This document shows, piece by piece, positions 51,978 through 60,827 of a stretch of 64,000 nt of DNA (positions are counted from its first letter, which is position 1; every line of letters starts with the position of its first letter). The notes below the pieces were generated by a model that was not told where the DNA came from, searched no databases, and saw only the letters and a program-made list of their open reading frames with translations. The position numbers were made by a program, and so were the translations under genes. The stretch lies in the IMG/VR virus record IMGVR_UViG_3300046171_000068, positions 1 to 64,000 of that record. The stretch is one strand, 5' to 3'. The stretch comes from a virus.

Positions 51978-52588
51978 ATAGAATTTATCTAGCACTTGTT
52001 ATCATAATTGTACTAATTTTAGGTTACGCAATAGAAGATGCTGTATCAGATACTAGTAGCACAGGTGCTACAACCAACACGCAGAGTCATACAGGTTCAG
52101 GAAGTAACACAACCATAAGTGGGGGATATTCACAAGAGACAACCAATACATATTCAGGTGGACAAACTAATACCACAACTAATTCTACAACTAATAATTC
52201 TAATCAAGAGACTGCTGTAAACTCTGCAACAGCACCATCAATGTCAGTATATGGTCAAGATAGTTGTGTTATACCCCTTTCTATTGGGATGACTGTTATT
52301 GGCTTTAGCACATCTATGGGGACTTATTATCACGATATGGAGTGTGAACGCAGAAAAAAAGCTAAACTACTTAATGGTTTAGGTATGAAAGTCGCAGCAA
52401 TATCATTGATGTGCCAAGACAAGTCTGTTTGGAAATCTATGATGGATGCAGGTACACCATGTCCTATAGATGGATTAATTGGGGAACAAGCTAAACAACG
52501 ATGGGATGAACTAGGTAATGAAAAAGTTTTTGATTCTGTTAATGCTACCTCTAGTGGCAAATTCAGACACCACAGAAAATCTCCTTAA
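51974..52588 (+). CDS. Membrane-anchored Ser/Thr/Asn-rich protein, 204 aa (unit B)
   Basis: ATG 51974 is used (unit A has GTG). The N-terminal membrane helix and C-terminal cysteine domain are conserved; the Thr/Ser/Asn linker (THTGSGSNTTISGGYSQETT) shows most of the changes. It overlaps the next gene by 71 bases, as in unit A. Confidence 0.65.
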   Translation: MNRIYLALVIIIVLILGYAIEDAVSDTSSTGATTNTQSHTGSGSNTTISGGYSQETTNTYSGGQTNTTTNSTTNNSNQETAVNSATAPSMSVYGQDSCVIPLSIGMTVIGFSTSMGTYYHDMECERRKKAKLLNGLGMKVAAISLMCQDKSVWKSMMDAGTPCPIDGLIGEQAKQRWDELGNEKVFDSVNATSSGKFRHHRKSP

Positions 52589-53639
52589 TCAAGATTTCAG
52601 CACATGGTCTGGAACAAATAAAGCTAGACATGGTAACGATACAGTTGCAGGTGTTCATGGGCAATATGTAGAGTCCACTATATCACTCAACAATGATGCA
52701 GGTTTATCTAAAGAAGTTATTAATAATGGATTTACATCTACAGCAGGTGCAGATGTTTGGTTCTGGAATAGTTTAGAACAAAATGTAACTATTACACAAA
52801 CATTAACAGATGATAATGGTAATGTAACAACACAATCTAGGACTATAGATAATGATGGTTGTTATTTCTGCACACATACCGATTCAATTATTGTAGATAA
52901 AAACTCACAACAAGATTACAACATAACTGTTAAATATAGTTTTGAAGAATCAAGTCAATCTGCCTATCATGTAGGTGCTGATATTAAAAACCCAACTCTA
53001 TATATCGAATATGACCCTGTAGTTATAGATGCAACAACACAATCAGAGATTGCAGAGATATACGAAGATATAGTTGAAGTAACATTCGAACCTGACTTCG
53101 AAGTTTCTTCGTACAATGAACCCATAATAAACGAAGTTGTCATCGAAGAAACCTTTGTAGAAACATTCGAAGAACCTACAGTTGAAGAACAATTTATAGA
53201 AGATACAATAGTCTTATCTAACGAAATTATAGAGGAAGAAATCTATGAAGAAGAAGTTGTCGAAGAAACAGAAAGAGATACGAGAGTGGGTGAAGATACA
53301 GGAGGAGCTGTCGAAACAGAATCAGCAGGAGTATCTGAAAGCACACAAGACAACAGTAGGAGTTTTGAAACCGAACTAACAATAGAAGAAATATCTATAA
53401 AGGTAGCAGAAAAGATAAAAACAATAGATGGTCAGCTTAAAGCAGTACAAATACTAACTGCTAAAGCTATGCAAAAACCAAGCAAGATTAATAAATATGC
53501 ACAAGTAAACTCAGACATATTTATACAACCTGAATTACAAAGTATTGATATAGGCACATACACAAATAGCACCTATGTCGATATTAGAGACATTTACCCA
53601 AATCAAACTTACGAGGACAGACTATGGACATCAAGGTAA
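52518..53639 (+). CDS. Exported acidic-repeat protein, 373 aa (unit B)
   Basis: The same signal peptide as unit A, encoded inside the previous gene. The N-terminal domain is shortened by nine residues near QDFSTWSG. The Glu-rich tract is shorter and arranged differently (EEPTVEEQFIEDTIVL), and the C-terminal domain is almost identical, ending DRLWTSR. The function is unknown. Confidence 0.7.
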   Translation: MKKFLILLMLPLVANSDTTENLLNQDFSTWSGTNKARHGNDTVAGVHGQYVESTISLNNDAGLSKEVINNGFTSTAGADVWFWNSLEQNVTITQTLTDDNGNVTTQSRTIDNDGCYFCTHTDSIIVDKNSQQDYNITVKYSFEESSQSAYHVGADIKNPTLYIEYDPVVIDATTQSEIAEIYEDIVEVTFEPDFEVSSYNEPIINEVVIEETFVETFEEPTVEEQFIEDTIVLSNEIIEEEIYEEEVVEETERDTRVGEDTGGAVETESAGVSESTQDNSRSFETELTIEEISIKVAEKIKTIDGQLKAVQILTAKAMQKPSKINKYAQVNSDIFIQPELQSIDIGTYTNSTYVDIRDIYPNQTYEDRLWTSR

Positions 53640-53830
53640 TTGCAGGGATACTAGGTATAGCTATCAGTCTTGGTAGTCTATTTGTTTTCCAAGGTCAATT
53701 AATTCAAAGGGTTGAGGTGCTAGAATCTAAATCAGTACCTGATATTACACCTTTAGAAAAAGAATTATCAATATTAAAAACTCAGGTAGAGGACTTAAAA
53801 GCTAGAAATAGCAATCCTTTAATGAGATGA
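53624..53830 (+). CDS. Small membrane protein with coiled coil, 68 aa (unit B)
   Basis: Same layout as 15651-15857. The membrane segment has many substitutions (GILGIAISLGSLFVFQGQLI) yet stays hydrophobic, and the PDITPLEKELSIL motif is kept. It overlaps both neighbours. Confidence 0.6.
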   Translation: MDIKVIAGILGIAISLGSLFVFQGQLIQRVEVLESKSVPDITPLEKELSILKTQVEDLKARNSNPLMR

Positions 53831-53955
53831 TAAAGATAATTAAGTTCTTATTAAGTAAGGTAAGAACGAAATATCTAAGACCTGAAATATCAGTCTTAGA
53901 GTTTATACTAATATTAGTTATGTCGTACTACATCACAAGATGGATGTTCGCTTAG
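53827..53955 (+). CDS. Short single-TM protein, 42 aa (unit B)
   Basis: Homologue of 15854-15982 with three or four residue changes, e.g. ITRWMFA at the end. The ATG overlaps the upstream stop. Confidence 0.65.
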   Translation: MIKIIKFLLSKVRTKYLRPEISVLEFILILVMSYYITRWMFA

Positions 53956-53972
53956 ACTAATAGGAGATAACT

Positions 53973-54182
53973 ATGAGTGCAAATATACCTTATACAAAAA
54001 GGGAAATGCAAATCATCAAAGCAATCCATGCGATAGACCCAGGGGCAGAAATCAGCATAAAGTCAAGGATTAATAATAGACTTGATTATAAATATGGTGG
54101 TATAGTGTTCTTAAACTGTGAAGCAATAACTTGGGATGAAGTTATGGATAAGATTGATGAAGAAGAAAGAAGACCTTATTAA
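53973..54182 (+). CDS. Conserved small protein, 69 aa (unit B)
   Basis: Nearly identical to 16000-16209, with two or three residue changes. Strong SD AGGAGA. It overlaps the DUF3310 gene. Confidence 0.65.
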   Translation: MSANIPYTKREMQIIKAIHAIDPGAEISIKSRINNRLDYKYGGIVFLNCEAITWDEVMDKIDEEERRPY

Positions 54183-54381
54183 TCGGCCAAGTCATTATAC
54201 TAAAGGTATAGAGACAATCGAATACATCAGGTCCTGGGATATGGATTATGTTCGTGGGAACATCGTGAAATACGTTACCCGATTCCCTTACAAAGGCACA
54301 CCTATACAAGACTTAGAGAAAGCTAAGTGGTATCTCGAATATTTAATTACACAGGAAAAAAAACATGCCAAGCACAAATAG
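54157..54381 (+). CDS. DUF3310 family protein, ~74 aa (unit B)
   Basis: Identical to the unit A protein except for its end (QEKKHAKHK). Similarity to unit A stops at about 54361, where the following metallophosphoesterase gene is different. It overlaps that gene by 17 bases. Confidence 0.75.
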   Translation: MKKKEDLINRPSHYTKGIETIEYIRSWDMDYVRGNIVKYVTRFPYKGTPIQDLEKAKWYLEYLITQEKKHAKHK

Positions 54382-55393
54382 GTCTAGCATATCGCTAGCC
54401 ACAGCACATGACATCGTAAGAGCCTGGAACCTGCCAGGAATGAAAAAACAAAAAGACGTTTTTGAATATCTAGGATTATCTACAGATTCAGGAACAATGT
54501 CTTTTTACAGACAGCAAGCAGAAGAATTAACTGGCGTAAGATTAGCTCCGCATTCAGATGGAAACTGTAATGAGATTATTAGAATAGAAAGGGCAAACTT
54601 ACCACCACTAACTAATCATGTAAAAATAACTAACACTCCATATTGTATGTTGGTATTTAGTGATGCACATTTTGAAGGACACGAAACAGTATCTTTTAAA
54701 ATTATGTGCGAGGTGTTAAAAGATTTACTTAAAACAAGACAACTTAAATTAGTTGTAGCTAATGGTGATATTATGGATTTATCTATTCTATCTTCGTTTG
54801 CAAAGTTTCACACAGAGATAAGGCCAAAAGAAAGAACAGTACAAAAAGAGATTTATGATTCTCAAGCTCAAATAAATAAAATACAAAAGATTATTGATAA
54901 AGCTAAATATCCTGTAAAACAAATAGCAACCTTCGGTAATCATGAAACTAGATTATCTAAAGTAGCTATGTCTTGGGGTAGAGCATTTGAAGATTTAGAA
55001 GCATTTAAAATACAAAGTTTATTTCCTGACTGGGAATGGGCAATGTCACACCTAGTTGATGATACTGTAATGATTAAACACAGAATGAGAGGTGGCGTAC
55101 ATACCGCTTATCAAAACGCTATGCGTGGTGGAATACATATTGTAACAGGCCACACACATCAATTAAATGCTAGAACATTTAATACTTATTCAACTACATC
55201 AATGGCAATACAAACAGGACATTTGTCAGAAGCATATCATCCATACTTAGAAGACAATGTAGCTAATGATTGGAATAACGGATTTGCTGTTATTACTGTA
55301 GACCCAAAAGAAAAGACAGTTCATCCTGAATTAGTACAGGTTAGTAACTATCACAGGTCAGCATTCTTTAGAGGTAAAAAATATACAGTATGA
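54365..55393 (+). CDS. Metallophosphoesterase with N-terminal helical domain, 342 aa (unit B)
   Basis: Residues 10-55 (LATAHDIVRAWNLPGMKKQK, then DVFEYLGLS and a SFYRQQAEEL helix) look like a helix-turn-helix or small helical DNA-binding domain. Residues 90-290 hold the metallophosphatase motifs FSDAHF, NGDIMD, GNHETR (Glu for the usual Asp) and TGHTHQ. It is not alignable by eye with the zinc-ribbon enzyme of unit A outside these motifs. It occupies the same slot, so one enzyme was exchanged for another of the same class. Confidence 0.8.
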   Translation: MPSTNRSSISLATAHDIVRAWNLPGMKKQKDVFEYLGLSTDSGTMSFYRQQAEELTGVRLAPHSDGNCNEIIRIERANLPPLTNHVKITNTPYCMLVFSDAHFEGHETVSFKIMCEVLKDLLKTRQLKLVVANGDIMDLSILSSFAKFHTEIRPKERTVQKEIYDSQAQINKIQKIIDKAKYPVKQIATFGNHETRLSKVAMSWGRAFEDLEAFKIQSLFPDWEWAMSHLVDDTVMIKHRMRGGVHTAYQNAMRGGIHIVTGHTHQLNARTFNTYSTTSMAIQTGHLSEAYHPYLEDNVANDWNNGFAVITVDPKEKTVHPELVQVSNYHRSAFFRGKKYTV

Positions 55394-55701
55394 AACCAAA
55401 ACTAGTAGTGATAAATTGGGAAGACGCAATCACCCCAACATCAGGGTGGACAAATATAAAAGAATTAGAAAACGATTTAGCCGATTGTATATCAATCGGA
55501 TTAGTCGTTGAAGAAAACGACAAAACTATAACTCTTGTCAGTCACATCTCAGGAAGTGATACACAAGTAGATATAGACGGGAGTCTCGTATTGGATAAGT
55601 CTTGGATTAAATATAGAAAAGACTTACCTCTACCTAAAGAGACAATTAATAAATTAAAGATATGGTTATTGGAGAACGCAGATGCCCAAAAGAATAGATA
55701 G
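55390..55701 (+). CDS. Conserved small protein, 103 aa (unit B)
   Basis: Nearly identical to 17469-17780; similarity to unit A resumes exactly at its ATG. It overlaps small terminase by 20 bases. Confidence 0.65.
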   Translation: MKPKLVVINWEDAITPTSGWTNIKELENDLADCISIGLVVEENDKTITLVSHISGSDTQVDIDGSLVLDKSWIKYRKDLPLPKETINKLKIWLLENADAQKNR

Positions 55702-56176
55702 AGAAAAAGAATTAAAATTTATAGAGTATTACACAGAAGGTGATACAGCTGGAAACGCATCAGCTAGTGCAGCTAAAGCTGGATGGAAAGATGATTCTAG
55801 ACAGATGGGCTACTATCTTAAAAACAAATATGTTGCCGAAATCAAACAAAAGAATGAAGAGCGTATAGCATCTACATCAGGACTCGCAATATCTGTATTA
55901 CAAAACCTATTACATTCCGAGCAAGACAATGTCAGACTCAATACAGCAAAATTAGTTTTAGAGATGGGTGGTTTTAGTTCTCAGAATATAAATCTAAATG
56001 TAGAGAAAGGACAAAATAAAACTGACGAGGAGCTAATAGAAGAGTTACAAGGCCTAGTTAGCAAGATTCCTGCTCTAAAACCTAAGTTAGCAGCAATTAA
56101 GGACCACACAGAAGAGGAAAAGGTTGAACAGCCTTCAGAAGCTTCTGAGATAGACGAGAAGAGACTTACGCATTAG
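55682..56176 (+). CDS. terS: Terminase small subunit, 164 aa (unit B)
   Basis: The first ~45 residues (RIDREKELKFIEYYTEGDTA, then GNASASAAKAGW) differ from unit A at many positions and include one extra residue. From KDDSRQMGYYLKNKYV on, the proteins are practically the same. The variable part is the likely DNA-recognition end. Confidence 0.75.
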   Translation: MPKRIDREKELKFIEYYTEGDTAGNASASAAKAGWKDDSRQMGYYLKNKYVAEIKQKNEERIASTSGLAISVLQNLLHSEQDNVRLNTAKLVLEMGGFSSQNINLNVEKGQNKTDEELIEELQGLVSKIPALKPKLAAIKDHTEEEKVEQPSEASEIDEKRLTH

Positions 56177-56217
56177 TGGGTTATAATCGTACCAGGTACC
56201 TTAATTAAATTGGATTA

Positions 56218-56243
56218 CGGGCATTCTAGAGCCTGTTTTTTTT
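56218..56243 (+). terminator. Terminator between convergent operons (unit B)
   Basis: Same CGGGC/GCCTG stem, eight-base loop and T8 as at 18294-18319. Confidence 0.55.
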
Positions 56244-56249
56244 CATTAA

Positions 56250-57122
56250 TTATTTTTTATTATAATTTTTACAGGCTTCGCTAAAGGTTTCTATAAATTC
56301 GTAAAATTTTACACCTAACGACCCATAAGAACATCCTTTTGGATGTTTTTTAGCTAACTTTATCAAACATTCTATTGCTTCCATCTTATCTCTTTTATTA
56401 TCAAACTGTCTCATAAAGCAACCAAGGTCTGAAGACAAGGCATAAAGCTCAGAATCCCCAAAATATGAAACTCTATTTCTTACAACACCTCTTAAGTACC
56501 CTTTCCTTTTTTCATAATCTGTTGTTTCTGTGTGATAAATAACAGTATTTATAAATCTTTCTATAACTTCTTTTTTTTCTTCAAAAGTTTCTTTTTCAAC
56601 AATTTGTTCTAAGATATTTTCTGATGTATCTATTGATTCATATATTCTTTCTATAGAATGTTTTTCTGTTAATCTTTTTATAGTATTTAACCCGACTTTA
56701 TTAATCTTTATTGTTAATCCATATTCAGAAAATAATTTTTCCATAAATTTTTTTATCTTTGTTGGAATAAAATTTTTAGATTTTAATTTTTTTTCTTGTT
56801 TTTCTAAATCTTTCTGTATCTTTAGTTTTTCTTCTTGTAATTTTTTTATGGTTTTCTTTTTTGTTTCTAGTATTTTTATTTCACCAGGCATCTTATCTGA
56901 TTTACCTTGATTACATGTTTCGCAAGTGGCTCTTAAATTAGAGAATTCTGATTTGCCTCCATGTTTTACAGGAATTATATGGTCGATTACCAGCTTAACA
57001 TCAGGGGCTTTAGCTCCGCAATCACAACAAGTAAAGTTATCTCTTACTAAAACGTCATGCCTTAACCCAGGCCTAATGTATCTTGGATTACTTTTATTCA
57101 TCTCCAATCTTAGATAAAGCAC
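56250..57122 (-). CDS. HNH endonuclease with long helical tail, 290 aa (unit B)
   Basis: About seven residue changes from unit A; the HNH motifs (IDHIIPVKHGG, CETCNQGKS) are unchanged. GTG start at 57122, overlapping the zinc-ribbon gene. Confidence 0.8.
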   Translation of the reverse strand: MLYLRLEMNKSNPRYIRPGLRHDVLVRDNFTCCDCGAKAPDVKLVIDHIIPVKHGGKSEFSNLRATCETCNQGKSDKMPGEIKILETKKKTIKKLQEEKLKIQKDLEKQEKKLKSKNFIPTKIKKFMEKLFSEYGLTIKINKVGLNTIKRLTEKHSIERIYESIDTSENILEQIVEKETFEEKKEVIERFINTVIYHTETTDYEKRKGYLRGVVRNRVSYFGDSELYALSSDLGCFMRQFDNKRDKMEAIECLIKLAKKHPKGCSYGSLGVKFYEFIETFSEACKNYNKK

Positions 57123-57636
57123 TATTCTCTATATCCTTTATCTTTTCTAAAACTTTCATATATTGTTTTTTAAATTCCATATAACCTTTCTTGTCATATC
57201 CCATAATTTCATATCGATTATTATCATCATATATAAATTGTCCAGTACCCTGGCAATGTTCACACTTCACAATCTTATCACCACTAGTAACCGAACCTCT
57301 GCCTAAACAAAAAGGACACACATTATCCATAACTTCAGAGATGGCAAGATTAACAAATGCACGCACCAATAACTTATCACTAGATACTAGTTTATCTTTT
57401 TTATCCTTAATAAATATATCAGCACAATCTATAAATATATCGTCAAAGAACATTGCTCTTGCGTAATTGTTATCTGTGTACTTTGCTATGAGAAAATCAT
57501 ATTCTTCTGTGGTCAATCCCCTACTCCCTAAAAATGCAGCTATATCCTGTGGGGTAATAGCATCGTGGTTCGCAGAAGATGATACCTCATAATTCATAGA
57601 TTTGGCAGTTAAAAGTGTTAATAATTCAACTTTCAT
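57094..57636 (-). CDS. DnaJ-type zinc-ribbon protein, 180 aa (unit B)
   Basis: Nearly identical to 19170-19712, with both Cys pairs kept. The start at 57636 is set by AGGAGAG upstream. Confidence 0.65.
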   Translation of the reverse strand: MKVELLTLLTAKSMNYEVSSSANHDAITPQDIAAFLGSRGLTTEEYDFLIAKYTDNNYARAMFFDDIFIDCADIFIKDKKDKLVSSDKLLVRAFVNLAISEVMDNVCPFCLGRGSVTSGDKIVKCEHCQGTGQFIYDDNNRYEIMGYDKKGYMEFKKQYMKVLEKIKDIENSALSKIGDE

Positions 57637-57925
57637 TCTCTCTCTCCTGTAATCTTTTCTTTTCTGTTGCGGAACGAGATGTAAGGTATTGTAAATATTT
57701 TTCTCCATCTTTTTGATATCTCTCAATCATGTACACTTGCATGGCGTAAGAAACGCCCCAAGGAAAACTACTATCACTTTCTTGATGTGGCTTAGGCAAA
57801 CTGTCTTCTATCTTATATAGTATACTTCTTTCTTCGCTAGTAAATCTAGTAGACGATTTAACAAGAGCGTGCCAATAAATTCTGTCATTACTAATTCCAT
57901 TCTTAGCCCAATACTTTTTACTCAT
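57626..57925 (-). CDS. Conserved phage protein, 99 aa (unit B)
   Basis: Homologue of 19702-20001, with changes clustered in the C-terminal charged helix (YQKDGEKYLQYLTSRSATEKK). Confidence 0.6.
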   Translation of the reverse strand: MSKKYWAKNGISNDRIYWHALVKSSTRFTSEERSILYKIEDSLPKPHQESDSSFPWGVSYAMQVYMIERYQKDGEKYLQYLTSRSATEKKRLQERENES

Positions 57926-58154
57926 CAGCTTTCCATATTCTATATTTATCTCTAGCTAATGTTCTATATCTACATGGTAAACTATTCTTCCATGCATACC
58001 TTCTAACAGAATCTACGACATTATAATCATATACAACAAAAGACTCTCCTTCTTTCATTGATATAAAAGCATCAACATATTCTTTATACTTCCATGGCCT
58101 TCCACCCTGTTTACCAGGCACAGGAATATTATTATCTATTTTTATTTCTTGCAT
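57918..58154 (-). CDS. Small basic protein, 78 aa (unit B)
   Basis: Homologue of 19994-20230 with the GKQGGRPWKYKEYVDAF motif unchanged and a few changes in the second half. Confidence 0.6.
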   Translation of the reverse strand: MQEIKIDNNIPVPGKQGGRPWKYKEYVDAFISMKEGESFVVYDYNVVDSVRRYAWKNSLPCRYRTLARDKYRIWKADE

Positions 58155-58537
58155 CTTTTGCCAATGTTTAATAAAAACTCTTGAAATAAATCTACTTTAA
58201 TTTCTTTATGTTTTTTGTTTGGTTTTTTATCATCAGAAACTCTTTGCTCATCTACTCTTTTTTCTATTGGCATTCCATGTAATATCTTTAGTGCATCTAC
58301 AGGCTTTTTAACAATGTAATACCATTTATAAAACTTTTTTCTAAACTGATACATGCCATCAGTAATTAAATTGTTCTCAACCAAGAACTTAAACATAGCT
58401 ATTCTGCCATTGTAATTACAAATGATATCTATAAGACAGTCATCGCCTTTGGTAAAGTGAACTATAACTCCTTTATCAGTTAAGTTTTTCTTTACAGACT
58501 TCTTTAAACTCTCGAAGTAGTTCTTGTTGTCTTCCAA
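58142..58537 (-). CDS. Conserved phage protein with TTG start, 131 aa (unit B)
   Basis: Homologue of 20218-20613. The same TTG start with GGGAGG and the same 62-base overlap with the Ref-like gene are kept. Confidence 0.6.
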   Translation of the reverse strand: MEDNKNYFESLKKSVKKNLTDKGVIVHFTKGDDCLIDIICNYNGRIAMFKFLVENNLITDGMYQFRKKFYKWYYIVKKPVDALKILHGMPIEKRVDEQRVSDDKKPNKKHKEIKVDLFQEFLLNIGKRCKK

Positions 58538-58766
58538 ATTTATCCTCCCATGTACGGGTTCCTAGAGTGTGTATACCCTCTCCTCCTTGATGATGATGAT
58601 GACAAAGTGGTATAAAGTCATCACTTTTCAACGCCATGCCAGCACCAGTTATGTGATGAATGCATGGTTGAGTATACACACCATATTTATTCTTACATAC
58701 AATACAGCCATAATCGACAGCCAGTTCATATAATCGTCTTGTAGCTTTATTAGGTTTCTTCGCCAT
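58476..58766 (-). CDS. Ref-like HNH nuclease, 96 aa (unit B)
   Basis: Same protein as 20552-20842, including the LCHHHHQGGEG cluster; DNA changes are silent. Confidence 0.75.
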   Translation of the reverse strand: MAKKPNKATRRLYELAVDYGCIVCKNKYGVYTQPCIHHITGAGMALKSDDFIPLCHHHHQGGEGIHTLGTRTWEDKFGRQQELLREFKEVCKEKLN

Positions 58767-59136
58767 TCATAAAGAAGTCCATAACATCTTTTACTTTTAC
58801 AAGCATACCTTTAGATGTATTTTCATCTCCTCCTTGTATTAGCTTACCCTTTCTTGCTATCTTTTTCATGTCCTCAATCGGCACAGTTAGTGTAAAACAT
58901 AACTTGTTTCCTTTATAAAATGATACCACCCAATGTTCTGCATGCGTTGTAGCAATACCACTTTTCTTACCTCTAGATTCAAACTCAACAAACATGTTGC
59001 CAGTCTTGGCCCATTGGTCTCTCTCAGCTTTACATTCAGTCTTGCCTTCAATTAAGTCATGCATTACTTTCCCATAAAACTTTTCAGATATTACTCCAAA
59101 ATCTAAATCATATTTAAAGTCGTTGTTATGTTTCAT
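58750..59136 (-). CDS. PD-(D/E)XK-like nuclease-fold protein, 128 aa (unit B)
   Basis: One residue change from unit A (Ile to Met near the end). ATG start at 59136 with GGGAG upstream, confirming the GTG start call in unit A. Confidence 0.5.
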   Translation of the reverse strand: MKHNNDFKYDLDFGVISEKFYGKVMHDLIEGKTECKAERDQWAKTGNMFVEFESRGKKSGIATTHAEHWVVSFYKGNKLCFTLTVPIEDMKKIARKGKLIQGGDENTSKGMLVKVKDVMDFFMNGEET

Positions 59137-59489
59137 GATAGCTCCCCATATAGTTTTTTCTCTCCCCTGATATTGGCAGAGTTAGTTCTAAATAAATTAC
59201 AAGCGGTTTCGATACTGCTGATGTGATGTCGCAAAGACAAATACTTTTTCTTTTGCTCTTTAATTAAAGGTATATACTTAACTACATCCTTATGTGATTC
59301 AGCCATTGACTCTCTATCTCTTACAGTAAGTTTTTGACCAGCGGTCTCTAAAAATACTGTAGCTTTAGTTATCTTATGCATAGATTCTAGATATTGATAT
59401 TGAGCTTCAGCTTCAGCAAGTTCAGAACCCTTTTCTCTAATCTCTATTACAGCTTTTTCTAATTCCTCTTCACCTAGTCTTATCATTCT
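59133..59489 (-). CDS. Helical replication-module protein, 118 aa (unit B)
   Basis: Homologue of 21209-21565 with three changes. The ATG at 59489 is chosen by AAGGA upstream. Confidence 0.55.
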   Translation of the reverse strand, partial: RMIRLGEEELEKAVIEIREKGSELAEAEAQYQYLESMHKITKATVFLETAGQKLTVRDRESMAESHKDVVKYIPLIKEQKKKYLSLRHHISSIETACNLFRTNSANIRGEKKLYGELS

Positions 59490-59592
59490 TTTTTTCCTTT
59501 TTTTCTTTTTTTCTAAATATATTGTCGTAGTTATCCCCATATTTCTTTGGGTCAACAGGCCTATACCTATCTCCTTTACCAGCTTGCAACAT
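59470..59592 (-). CDS. Micro-protein of the KGDRYRPVDPKKY type, 40 aa (unit B)
   Basis: Peptide identical to 21546-21668, with silent base changes, which supports real translation. Confidence 0.65.
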   Translation of the reverse strand: MLQAGKGDRYRPVDPKKYGDNYDNIFRKKEKKEKKNDKTR

Positions 59593-60041
59593 TATTTATT
59601 ACCTATTAGTTTTGTTTTTAATTTATCGGGAAGAGCGGCAAAAGTTTCCTTACTACCTTCTTCTAAATATAGCTGTACAAACTTATCTTCCAGCTTTTTA
59701 GTTTGATATTCAGGTAACTTATGCATCTCTAACCCGCCCAATCTATTGTATATAGCCTTAGCTTTTTCATCTTTAACGTCTTTACGTCTAAAGAAATCAT
59801 TAAACATACCTCTAATGGTTTCCTCTGATGTTTTTAGAAACTTAGATAGATGACATATCTGTGGTTTCCACTCGCCATCATCAGTTTCACAATGCAAAAG
59901 AAGGGCAGACATACAATCATCTAAATCATACTTTTGTAAACTTAGCCAAAACATACCACGCTGTACGTTATTTATCTTAGCTTGTTTAGGATATGTATTC
60001 TCAATCACATCCATGAAAGAATTAAACTCCCTCTGATTCAT
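59592..60041 (-). CDS. Helicase-loader-like protein, 149 aa (unit B)
   Basis: Homologue of 21668-22117 with about four changes (for example EETIRGMFNDFFRRK). Its start overlaps the preceding small gene. Confidence 0.55.
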   Translation of the reverse strand: MNQREFNSFMDVIENTYPKQAKINNVQRGMFWLSLQKYDLDDCMSALLLHCETDDGEWKPQICHLSKFLKTSEETIRGMFNDFFRRKDVKDEKAKAIYNRLGGLEMHKLPEYQTKKLEDKFVQLYLEEGSKETFAALPDKLKTKLIGNK

Positions 60042-60159
60042 TCTCTTTTTCCTCTACCTGTTTCTCAAATGCAATAATAGCATTCTCATTAGCAATCTCT
60101 TCTAAATCTTTATAGTTTCCTTGCTCCTCATCATATAATAGTTCTTTTACTTTACTCAT
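60022..60159 (-). CDS. First leftward early gene, 45 aa, unit B-specific
   Basis: MSKVKELLYDEEQGNYKDLE and an acidic helical end. It uses the same GAGGTACAAA leader as the unrelated 79-residue unit A gene. It is too short to classify. Confidence 0.55.
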   Translation of the reverse strand: MSKVKELLYDEEQGNYKDLEEIANENAIIAFEKQVEEKENESEGV

Positions 60160-60186
60160 TTTGTACCTCACTTGTTATTTAATGTG

Positions 60187-60215
60187 ATTATATATGTGGT
60201 TATTTCAATAATCAA
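60187..60215 (-). promoter_or_regulatory. Leftward early promoter (unit B)
   Basis: Minus-strand TTGATT-N17-TATAAT, same as in unit A. Confidence 0.7.
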
Positions 60216-60216
60216 C

Positions 60217-60244
60217 TTGTTTATAAAGTTATTTATGGTAATAT
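60217..60244 (+). promoter_or_regulatory. Rightward early promoter (unit B), weaker -10
   Basis: TTGTTT, 16 bases, TAATAT. Unit A has a perfect TATAAT with a 17-base spacer here, so the two units may differ in rightward early strength. Confidence 0.5.
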
Positions 60245-60275
60245 TATGGACATGAAAACAATATTGGAGGTCAAT

Positions 60276-60827
60276 ATGACAAAATACACATACAAAGAGG
60301 TAGCTGACACCTTATCTAAGGTAGATATAACAGGTATGGTTGAGACTAAAGGTAGATATTCTTATTTACCATGGGCTTACGCAGACCAAATCATGTTACA
60401 TTTCTATCCTGAATATCAGGTTAAATGGTTTGCCCCTGAAAAATATGAAGATGGGACAATGCTACTCAAATGCATAGTACATATAGGTAACTTACATAAA
60501 GAAGCATTCTTGCCTGTTTATGACAATAGTTACAATGCTATATCTAATCCAAATGCAAGTGACATACAAGATAACATGCAACGATGCATGGTAAAAGCAT
60601 TCGCTAAGTTTGGACTAGGTTTATCTTTATATCAGAATGGGTCAACTACACCTAACAAGTTACCATTCTTACCTAAAGAAGAGACTAAAGTAACTGATGA
60701 CAATCTTGTAGCAATACAAAATGCTAAAGATGTTGAGAAAGAAATAGAAAATCAATTAAAAACAGGGGGTATTGCAGATGGTAGAACCGATGAAAAACAG
60801 TTCGGCAAAGTCTTACAATCTTCGTAG
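60276..60827 (+). CDS. Single-strand annealing protein, DUF1071/Sak3-like, 183 aa (unit B)
   Basis: Differs from unit A by one residue (TKYTYKEV). The start is fixed by GGAGG at 60264-60270. It heads the recombination operon. Confidence 0.8.
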   Translation: MTKYTYKEVADTLSKVDITGMVETKGRYSYLPWAYADQIMLHFYPEYQVKWFAPEKYEDGTMLLKCIVHIGNLHKEAFLPVYDNSYNAISNPNASDIQDNMQRCMVKAFAKFGLGLSLYQNGSTTPNKLPFLPKEETKVTDDNLVAIQNAKDVEKEIENQLKTGGIADGRTDEKQFGKVLQSS